Below are positions 30,679 to 34,804 of a stretch of 34,804 bases of DNA, piece after piece; the stretch's first letter is position 1; the number at the start of each line of letters is the position of its first letter. Location: the IMG/VR virus record IMGVR_UViG_3300042922_000595, positions 1-34,804 of that record. The stretch is one strand, 5' to 3'. The position numbers and the translations under genes are program-made. Below the pieces are notes generated by a model. It searched no databases and was not told where the DNA came from. It saw only the letters and a list, made by a program, of their open reading frames with translations. The stretch is from a virus.

Positions 30679-31011
30679 ATGAATATCAGTAAGAAACTCA
30701 CATCGCGCAAATTTTGGATAGCCCTCGCGGGTTTGATTGTCGGCATCCTGGCACTCTTTGCAGTGGACGCCAATACCACCACGCAGATCAGCGGGGTGAT
30801 TATGTCGCTTGGCAGTGTAATTGCCTACATAGTTGGCGAGGGGCTGGTAGATGCATCGGCGGCCGGTGTGCCGAATATCACTGCCCAAAGCATTGCGCCG
30901 CTAATTGGTACGGTTGTTCCTGCCCCGGAAGATGGAACACAACAGGCTGCAGCAACAGCGGTTAATAATAACACAGCGGCCAACCCTCCCACGGACGGCA
31001 CTGTGGCATAG
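30679..31011 (+). CDS. Holin
   Basis: This 110-aa protein has a basic start (MNISKKLTSRKF), a membrane helix at about 13-30 (WIALAGLIVGILALFAV), a second at about 38-58 (ISGVIMSLGSVIAYIVGEGL) and a Thr/Ala/Asn-rich soluble tail. This fits a small class II holin. It would form the pore for lysin release. ATG 30679 follows AAGAAGG; TTG 30673 is the alternative. It is the last gene of the late transcript, and a strong terminator follows. Confidence 0.82.
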   Translation: MNISKKLTSRKFWIALAGLIVGILALFAVDANTTTQISGVIMSLGSVIAYIVGEGLVDASAAGVPNITAQSIAPLIGTVVPAPEDGTQQAAATAVNNNTAANPPTDGTVA

Positions 31012-31034
31012 TAAAACCGAATAGACTTAATTAT

Positions 31035-31066
31035 AGCCCGCTGGATTAATTTCCAGCGGGCTTTTT
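31035..31066 (+). terminator. Late-operon terminator
   Basis: AGCCCGCTGG (31035-31044), loop ATTAATTT and CCAGCGGGCT (31053-31062) form a perfect 10-bp stem followed by five T. It ends the late transcript after the holin. The gene on the opposite strand stops 3 bases beyond it, so the hairpin may also serve that side, although the minus T-run is poor. Confidence 0.92.
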
Positions 31067-31068
31067 AA

Positions 31069-31254
31069 TTATCTTCTCTTATGTTTTCCAGCATGATCTA
31101 TTCTTTGTTTTTTCTTATATTTCTTTGCAATTTTTGCTTCAATCCCAATACGGACCAATTGAAATATCAGTTCTATTTCCAGCCGGTTCTCAATGCAGAA
31201 ATTAATAATATCCAGCCCAATATTGATAATTTCTAATATAGAGCAAAACGTCAT
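31069..31254 (-). CDS. Small hydrophobic protein with basic tail
   Basis: This 61-aa protein is hydrophobic at about 5-23 (SILEIINIGLDIINFCIEN) and at 26-42, and it ends in a strongly basic tail (AKKYKKKQRIDHAGKHKRR). It is not a known family to me. The shape, a short hydrophobic helix plus a basic tail, resembles small membrane peptides such as toxins or lysis inhibitors, but there is no direct support for that. ATG 31254 has AAAGGA upstream; TTG 31263 is too close to that site. It stands alone on the minus strand beside the attP end of the phage, where cargo genes are often found. Confidence 0.5.
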   Translation of the reverse strand: MTFCSILEIINIGLDIINFCIENRLEIELIFQLVRIGIEAKIAKKYKKKQRIDHAGKHKRR

Positions 31255-31330
31255 CGATACCAATCCTTTCTGAATTGGCGCTCGTGACGCTCTGTCAAAT
31301 TTTTATTTAATTAGCCTCTGACCTAAAAAT

Positions 31331-31358
31331 ATATTACCACATTGCAAAATATTTTCAA
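31331..31358 (-). promoter_or_regulatory. Possible promoter for the small hydrophobic protein
   Basis: On the minus strand TTGAAA (31358-31353) and TAATAT (31336-31331) are separated by 16 bases and lie 77 bases before ATG 31254. A second TTGACA nearer the gene has no matching -10. The spacing is acceptable but the match is modest, and the region is AT-rich. Confidence 0.4.
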
Positions 31359-31377
31359 ATTTCTTCTTAAATTACCA

Positions 31378-31406
31378 TTGATTTATCCGAACAAGCGTTC
31401 TATAAT
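31378..31406 (+). promoter_or_regulatory. Promoter of the LexA-box gene
   Basis: TTGATT (31378-31383) and TATAAT (31401-31406) have a 17-base spacer and lie 36 bases before ATG 31442, which has AAAAGGATG upstream. The LexA-like box occupies most of the spacer and touches the -10. Confidence 0.8.
31388..31401. promoter_or_regulatory. LexA (SOS) box
   Basis: CGAACAAGCGTTCT matches the Gram-positive LexA (DinR) consensus CGAACRNRYGTTYC at 13 of 14 positions and contains the invariant GAAC-N4-GTTC dyad. It lies between -35 and -10 of a strong promoter, the usual arrangement for repression by host LexA. Confidence 0.75.
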
Positions 31407-31441
31407 AATTCAAAGGAACAGATTGAAAAGGATGAATCGCC

Positions 31442-31651
31442 ATGCCAAAACTGACCATAACGATTGATGTACCTGATGATATTTACTGCGGGTATCCCGG
31501 AATAAAAGGCCACAAGTGCCGCATGTGCTTGCGTAAGGGTGTCGATTACTACTGTCTCATATATGGGGAAAGGCTGCAAAGTGATGTTTCAGGGCCGCTA
31601 AAGGTAGAGGACTGCGAAATAAAAACGTCTAATCTGCATAGACTTAGATAG
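31442..31651 (+). CDS. Small Cys-rich protein under LexA control
   Basis: This 69-aa protein begins with a beta strand (KLTITIDVPDDIYCGYPG), has Cys residues spaced as C-x8-C-x2-C and then YYCLIYGERL, a pattern seen in short phage proteins of unknown role and probably a zinc site. The end is acidic then basic. It is a single-gene unit: its own promoter with a LexA box, and a hairpin terminator 10 bases after its stop. It would be made when DNA is damaged, when the phage is also being induced. It may help the lytic switch or answer damage; function unknown. Confidence 0.75.
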   Translation: MPKLTITIDVPDDIYCGYPGIKGHKCRMCLRKGVDYYCLIYGERLQSDVSGPLKVEDCEIKTSNLHRLR

Positions 31652-31661
31652 GCAAAGATAT

Positions 31662-31695
31662 GCCCGCCGATGATTAAACCGGCGGGCTATTTTTT
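31662..31695 (+). terminator. Terminator after the LexA-box gene
   Basis: GCCCGCCG (31662-31669), a 10-base loop and CGGCGGGC (31680-31687) form a perfect 8-bp stem, followed after two bases by six T. It lies against the stop of the convergent minus gene and may also work in that direction. Confidence 0.85.
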
Positions 31696-31981
31696 ATTCA
31701 ATCATGCTTTCATATTTCTCTTTTATCCAACCGATCATTTCAGTATGTCCGTCAGAATCCAAAGTAAATTCAGATTGACTTACTATTTCACTTTTTTCGT
31801 AGCAGAATGGACCATACCACACTTCGGCTATTATTGTGCCATCAGCAGGCTTAATCTTGTAGCGAAATTCTTTGGTAGTCTTGTTGACAAAATCATTTAC
31901 ACTTCCGGTATACGCTGATCCATTCTTAAAATATAATAGTCCTGGCAATGTTCCTTCGTCAAACCAATCAATTGTTTTCAT
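31694..31981 (-). CDS. Small accessory protein, unknown
   Basis: This 95-aa soluble protein begins KTIDWFDEGTLPGLLYFKNG and has GSVNDFVNKTTKEFRYKIKP, IAEVWYGPFCYEKSEIVSQ and an ending with DGHTEMIGWIKEKY. It is beta-rich with a C-terminal helix. I recall similar small proteins in phages and integrative elements but no function for them. ATG 31981 follows AAGAGGTAA, 14 bp after a 48-aa gene on the same strand, so the two form an operon from the promoter at 32189. It could be cargo for the lysogen. Confidence 0.7.
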   Translation of the reverse strand: MKTIDWFDEGTLPGLLYFKNGSAYTGSVNDFVNKTTKEFRYKIKPADGTIIAEVWYGPFCYEKSEIVSQSEFTLDSDGHTEMIGWIKEKYESMIE

Positions 31982-31995
31982 TTTTTTATTACCTC

Positions 31996-32142
31996 TTATT
32001 CATTAATTGCATACATCCCTGATGCTGACCTATAAAAGCGATATCCATCGTACGCGCCCACGAACTCGCACGGTCTGGGAATCTCTCTGGAACTGTGAAC
32101 CAGCACGGCACGTCCAACAGGCCAAACAAATATCTCGTTCAT
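31996..32142 (-). CDS. Short 48-aa accessory protein
   Basis: This small gene has GGGGTG 5 bases before ATG 32142. The 48-aa product begins MNEIFVWPVGRAVLVHSS and contains PCEFVGAYDGYRFYRSASGM. It is compact with many aromatic residues and no membrane helix. It shares a promoter with the 95-aa gene that follows. Its ribosome site, near-consensus promoter and tight spacing support it as real. Function unknown. Confidence 0.6.
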   Translation of the reverse strand: MNEIFVWPVGRAVLVHSSREIPRPCEFVGAYDGYRFYRSASGMYAINE

Positions 32143-32160
32143 ACAATCACCCCAAAGCAT

Positions 32161-32189
32161 ATTAAACGATATTGCAGCGAGGTTGTCAA
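32161..32189 (-). promoter_or_regulatory. Promoter of the small accessory operon
   Basis: On the minus strand TTGACA (32189-32184) and TTTAAT (32166-32161) have a 17-base spacer, leading to ATG 32142. It starts just beside the attP candidate, so in an integrated prophage this operon would lie at the very edge of the element. Confidence 0.75.
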
Positions 32190-32206
32190 CAATGAAAGAT
32201 CAATAT

Positions 32207-32256
32207 CATGTATAACTTTAGGGTACATATTCTTCTGTACCATAAGCATATCAGTG
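32207..32256. other. Candidate attP for the serine integrase
   Basis: GGTACA (32222-32227), the 8-base core TATTCTTC and TGTACC (32236-32241) form a perfect inner dyad. The symmetry extends outward: of 21 positions in each arm, 14 are complementary. The total length is 50 bp. Large serine integrases use attP sites of about 50 bp with imperfect symmetry around a central dinucleotide. The site overlaps the integrase stop codon (32251-32253) and is the only such dyad next to the gene. The central dinucleotide would be TC. Confidence 0.6.
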
Positions 32257-33843
32257 ATTTGTATGGATTGTTGGAAGTTTTGGATATAGCATCAGCTCAA
32301 ATTCATCCGGCTTGTTATGCCAGCGGCCATTGACGGTCTTTGTATAAACTACCTTTTCTATTACGGATTTGAGAAGTTCGTTTTTCTCTGCCGGTGATTT
32401 TACTTTTTTATATTGTGCGATCACACGCTCCGCACGTGGAATAATTGTTTTTTGGCTTTGCTCCGTTAAAGTTTCTCGTTCAATTTCAGAATTGATGACA
32501 TTCATGCTTTCCTTCAATTCGCTTATTTTGTCGTTTATGCTCTGTGATCGTTCCAGAAAAACATCGGTGGTATAAATACCTTTTTCCAGCAGGTCATATA
32601 TACTGTCCCTTTGCTTCTCAAGGGATTTTAATTCAGCTTGTGTATTCTTTAGTGCCTTTTTCTTTATGCTCGTCTGAGGGGCTGCAGCAGGCTGCTTTCC
32701 ATAGGCAAGTTTATAATTGTTAAGCCACTGCTGCAGAGACTGCAAAACTCTTTCTTCAACGTAATCAAGCTGGGAACTAATATTATTGCAGGAGGTAACA
32801 GCACACATTAACGTATCTGGATAATTACTGTTTGTATATGGGCGCCGTACCATTTTGCGGCCGCACATACCACAGACGACTAACCCGGAAAGAGGATTCT
32901 TTACTTGATATTCCTTTGGACATGGTGTGGACGGGTTCGCGTGCAGATGCTGCTGCACTTCATTCCATGTTTTATCATCAACCAGCGCTTCATGCAGGCC
33001 ATCTGCCATGATCCAATCGGCTTCCTTCGCTCGAGGTCGCTCTATAATCATCTGGCCATCTACCATACGCTTTTTCATGGGGCGGGCACTCCAACGGATC
33101 TTTCCAATGTATACGGGGTTCCGCAACATGTTTTGCAATGTGGCGTTTACCCATACGTCACCCTTCACGGTAGGTATGCCCAAATTATTCAGCTTTCGGA
33201 CTATTTTAGCTACTCCCATTTCTTTCAGAGTGCCATCTGCTTGGCGTTCGCCGTGCGCATAAAGGTCAAAGATCATTTTAACGATGGGCGCTTGCTCCGG
33301 ATCAACATCAAGCGTAAACCCTTTTTCGTGCTCCAGCTTTTTGCGCACGTATCCATATGGCGATTTGTTGCCGACATACTTACCTTCTTTAACCGAGGCA
33401 ATGCGGCCACGCTGCAGACGTCGGTTAATCGTCTTATATTCACGGCGCGACATGAAGAGTCCAAATTCAAAGTATTCCTCATCATACTCATTGTTTGGAT
33501 CATAAGTTTTCATCGGAGTAATAATTTTTGTATCTGATAGTTTAAACGTCTGCGCTACAATACCCTGGTCGATGGTGTCGCCGCGGGCCAGACGTTCCAC
33601 TTCCATAACGAGCACACCGTCCCAGGCACCTTGCTCCACTTCGGAGAGCAGCTGCTGCATGACCGGCCGCGCCGCAATAGTTTCTCCGGATACGATTTCA
33701 CGGTATATTTGAGTAATATTCAACTTTTGCCGTTTGCCGAGTTCCAATAGCGCCTTTTCGTGTCGTGCAAGAGTTTCACCCTCGCCGCGAGCTTCAGCGT
33801 CGAGATCGGCGCGGGATTTACGCAAATATAAACAGTGAGACAT
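32251..33843 (-). CDS. int: Large serine recombinase (integrase)
   Basis: This 530-aa site-specific recombinase inserts and excises the phage. The catalytic domain (about 1-145) starts YLRKSRAD with nucleophile Ser10 and Arg8, and has VLVMEVERLARGD and SRREYKTINRRLQRGR motifs. The recombinase domain (about 160-280) includes KSPYGYVRKK and NATLQNMLRNPVYIGKIRW. The zinc ribbon (about 310-360) has CGMCGRKM with later Cys. A long coiled coil (LKSLEKQRDSIYDLLEK) controls direction. ATG 33843 follows GGAGG by 8 bases; GTG 33852 is the alternative. It lies in the lysogeny block with attP at its 3' end. Confidence 0.96.
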   Translation of the reverse strand: MSHCLYLRKSRADLDAEARGEGETLARHEKALLELGKRQKLNITQIYREIVSGETIAARPVMQQLLSEVEQGAWDGVLVMEVERLARGDTIDQGIVAQTFKLSDTKIITPMKTYDPNNEYDEEYFEFGLFMSRREYKTINRRLQRGRIASVKEGKYVGNKSPYGYVRKKLEHEKGFTLDVDPEQAPIVKMIFDLYAHGERQADGTLKEMGVAKIVRKLNNLGIPTVKGDVWVNATLQNMLRNPVYIGKIRWSARPMKKRMVDGQMIIERPRAKEADWIMADGLHEALVDDKTWNEVQQHLHANPSTPCPKEYQVKNPLSGLVVCGMCGRKMVRRPYTNSNYPDTLMCAVTSCNNISSQLDYVEERVLQSLQQWLNNYKLAYGKQPAAAPQTSIKKKALKNTQAELKSLEKQRDSIYDLLEKGIYTTDVFLERSQSINDKISELKESMNVINSEIERETLTEQSQKTIIPRAERVIAQYKKVKSPAEKNELLKSVIEKVVYTKTVNGRWHNKPDEFELMLYPKLPTIHTNH

Positions 33844-33867
33844 TCCATTCACCTCCGGAGATTAGTA

Positions 33868-33893
33868 TCCCCACGCCTTAATCGGCGTGGGGA
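33868..33893. other. Perfect hairpin before the integrase gene
   Basis: TCCCCACGCC, loop TTAATC and GGCGTGGGGA form a perfect 10-bp stem that ends 15 bases before the integrase ribosome site and 5 bases after the zinc-ribbon stop. There is no T-run on the minus strand, so it is not a typical terminator. It may protect mRNA, pause polymerase or hide the integrase ribosome site. Confidence 0.55.
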
Positions 33894-33897
33894 AGGG

Positions 33898-34110
33898 TTA
33901 TGCTTTCCATTTGTGGCCGCAACTCTGACACACGGCATAAGAAACTGTTTTGGATTTTTTGCCCCTAAGTAGCATAAATAGTGCAATCCACCCAATTACA
34001 GGTATGCATAACAGGATAATGTAGAGTAAGACAGTAAGACAGCCCCTCTTTTGAGTTTCCGCAACAGTCTGAATGCTTACGTTTTCACTCTTACATTTTG
34101 GACAAACCAT
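33898..34110 (-). CDS. Zinc-ribbon membrane protein
   Basis: This 70-aa protein begins with a CPKC motif, ends with CQSCGHKWKA, and has a membrane hairpin between them (LTVLLYIILLCIPVIGWIAL). The two Cys pairs would form one zinc ribbon on the cell side. Such LITAF-like small proteins are common near prophage repressors and integrases; their role is not settled. GGAGGGG precedes the ATG. It lies between the integrase and the two small lysogeny genes on the same strand, so it is probably expressed in lysogens. Confidence 0.75.
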   Translation of the reverse strand: MVCPKCKSENVSIQTVAETQKRGCLTVLLYIILLCIPVIGWIALFMLLRGKKSKTVSYAVCQSCGHKWKA

Positions 34111-34136
34111 TTTTTACCCCTCCAACGTTTATACTA

Positions 34137-34164
34137 TTGACATATTTCGACAATAGCATATAAT
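34137..34164 (+). promoter_or_regulatory. Plus-strand promoter of a possible short RNA
   Basis: TTGACA (34137-34142) and TATAAT (34159-34164), both perfect consensus, are separated by 16 bases. It fires against the surrounding minus-strand genes and has no open frame before the terminator at 34204. Confidence 0.65.
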
Positions 34165-34170
34165 TTATTT

Positions 34171-34240
34171 GAGAAGTGTTTGCAAACGCTTTTTCAGAAT
34201 CCCGGCCGTTCACTATTTGCAGTAGTGAGCGGCCTTTTTA
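34171..34240 (+). ncRNA. Candidate short phage RNA
   Basis: A perfect-consensus promoter upstream and a strong terminator downstream would define an RNA of about 70 nt. It contains the near-perfect palindrome AGTGTTTGCAAACGCT (34175-34190), which could form a first hairpin, and the terminator stem as a second. No coding frame of useful length is present. The palindrome could instead be an operator controlling this promoter or the opposite zinc-ribbon promoter. I judge RNA and operator roles about equally likely. Confidence 0.4.
34204..34239 (+). terminator. Terminator of the candidate short RNA
   Basis: GGCCGTTCACTA (34204-34215), loop TTTGCAG and TAGTGAGCGGCC (34223-34234) form a 12-bp stem with one G-U pair, followed by five T on the plus strand. 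The minus strand has no T-run, so it terminates plus-strand RNA and not the convergent gene at 34263. Confidence 0.85.
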
Positions 34241-34262
34241 TTTTATAGTACGTTGTTTGACT

Positions 34263-34649
34263 TCAAAGGGCAGAACGTACATAATCCCCAATTCTTATTG
34301 TTTTATCAAACTTTGAAAAATCTCCTGTAATTTCTTTGTCGTCAACAGGAAGTGATCTTCGTTGTCCCCTCATTGTAGTTGAAAGTGAGGCTGCTAACGA
34401 TAGGGAATCATTGTATTCAGTGTTTTTGCAGAGACACATATTTTCATAGATAGATGTTATTTCTACTCTGGCTTTAATATAGTCCAATGTTCCTAATTCG
34501 TTTTTTGAATAAGGATCTATTATTTTTTCACCCTTTGCATAGACTTCTAAAGTATCACCTATGTGTAGACCGTCATTTTTTCCTACATTCACTAAAATTG
34601 AGTATTCGCCAGGGATTTTTATGACTCGGGCTTCATTAATTGTCGTCAT
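34263..34649 (-). CDS. Small FlgT-C-like beta-domain protein
   Basis: This 128-aa protein has the pattern VNVGKNDGLHIGDTLEVYAK, then EKIIDPYSKNELGTLDYIKA and a beta end. This pattern (a GxxDG turn, GD, VY, IIDP and LG) is found in FlgT C-terminal-like domains and in many short proteins of Bacillota mobile elements. Their role is unknown. The last third is linker-like, followed by a short beta end (RIGDYVRSAL). ATG 34649 has GGAGG 8 bases upstream; ATG 34664 lies before that site and is rejected. It overlaps the membrane protein gene by 14 bp, so the two are made together. Confidence 0.7.
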   Translation of the reverse strand: MTTINEARVIKIPGEYSILVNVGKNDGLHIGDTLEVYAKGEKIIDPYSKNELGTLDYIKARVEITSIYENMCLCKNTEYNDSLSLAASLSTTMRGQRRSLPVDDKEITGDFSKFDKTIRIGDYVRSAL

Positions 34650-34804
34650 TATCAAAACCTCCATTTTTTCTTATTGCTTCTGTGTAATCTATGTATTGCT
34701 TATTAATGTTTTCTATTTTAACTTCTTTAGTATATATTATAGAAGTAGCAATAATATATCCAAGCATATTCCACCAAGTCTGAAAAGTTTCAAGCTTTTT
34801 TTTT
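34636..34804 (-). CDS. Small membrane protein, C-terminal part (continues at base 1)
   Basis: This is the C-terminal end of the gene that begins at 363. Bases 34678-34804 duplicate 1-127; the unique part is 34636-34677, ending KNGGFDNDDN before TAA. The whole product is 134 aa. Its tail overlaps the start of the FlgT-C-like gene in another frame. See the entry at 1-363 for domains. Confidence 0.7.
   Translation of the reverse strand, partial: KKKLETFQTWWNMLGYIIATSIIYTKEVKIENINKQYIDYTEAIRKNGGFDNDDN
34678..34804. repeat. Terminal direct repeat, right copy
   Basis: This copy is identical to bases 1-127. It should be removed once when the genome is closed to a circle of 34,677 bp. Confidence 0.95.

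Noticed and set aside
32905-33537. A 210-codon plus-strand open frame inside the integrase region
   Set aside because: It is antisense to a well-supported serine recombinase, has shadow-like composition and no ribosome site or promoter.
33868-33893. Rho-independent terminator before the integrase
   Set aside because: The stem is perfect but has no T-run in either direction, so I list it as a hairpin only.
1-34804. CRISPR arrays, tRNA genes, rRNA genes and insertion sequences
   Set aside because: I saw no regularly spaced repeats with spacers, no cloverleaf-like sequences and no transposase frames.

Overview
The window is a complete temperate bacteriophage genome with a contractile (myovirus-type) tail. 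Bases 1-127 recur exactly at 34678-34804 and one gene reads through the joint, so the molecule is circular at 34,677 bp (an excised phage, replicating or packaged DNA, or a phage plasmid form). The host is most likely an anaerobic member of the Bacillota, probably class Clostridia. The evidence is strong AGGAGG-type ribosome sites, many TTG and GTG starts, a GH25 lysin, XhlA and XkdX-type small proteins, DUF6075, DUF3102 and DUF1492 family genes, and a Gram-positive type LexA box. I cannot name the genus.

Layout. (1) Lysogeny block, minus strand, 34649 through the joint to 1013 and 32251-34110: a LexA-like CI repressor, a membrane protein, a small FlgT-C-like beta domain protein, a zinc-ribbon membrane protein and a large serine integrase. 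A candidate attP overlaps the integrase stop codon. (2) Switch region 1020-1150: divergent promoters with palindromic operators, then a Cro-like gene. (3) Early block, plus strand, 1647-9914: small phage genes, SSB, a DUF3102 coiled-coil protein, an OB-like protein and an NrS-1/D5-type primase-helicase. It is interrupted by a minus-strand YcxB-like moron with its own promoter and terminator. (4) Late switch 10096-11076: a DUF1492 (ArpU/sigma-like) regulator, four TGKCC pentamers at exact 10-bp spacing, a strong promoter, an immediate terminator, and a repeat-rich probable packaging region.

(5) Head, plus strand, 11077-18932: Nu1-like small terminase, GpA-type large terminase, gpW/DUF6148, lambda-type portal, a fused S78 protease and Mu gpT-like capsid protein with a likely nested internal start, DUF2190 decoration protein and head-tail connectors. 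(6) Tail, 18932-29505: terminator, sheath, tube, a tail chaperone pair joined by a programmed -1 frameshift, a 607-aa tape measure, P2-like X, D, V, U-like, W, J and I proteins, a fibre with a pyocin-knob-like domain, and XkdX. (7) Lysis, 29502-31011: GH25 endolysin, XhlA and holin, ended by a strong terminator. (8) Accessory island 31069-32142 beside attP: four small genes in separate units, one driven by a promoter that carries a LexA box.

How it works together. CI holds the switch and probably drives the lysogeny block, which carries candidate superinfection-exclusion genes. DNA damage would trigger CI self-cleavage and de-repress the LexA-box gene. Early genes replicate the genome, the DUF1492 regulator turns on the late promoter, and one long transcript makes head, tail and lysis proteins. 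The most interesting regulatory structures are the phased-repeat late promoter with its attenuator, the packaging-region dyads, the attP candidate and a possible short RNA at 34171-34240.
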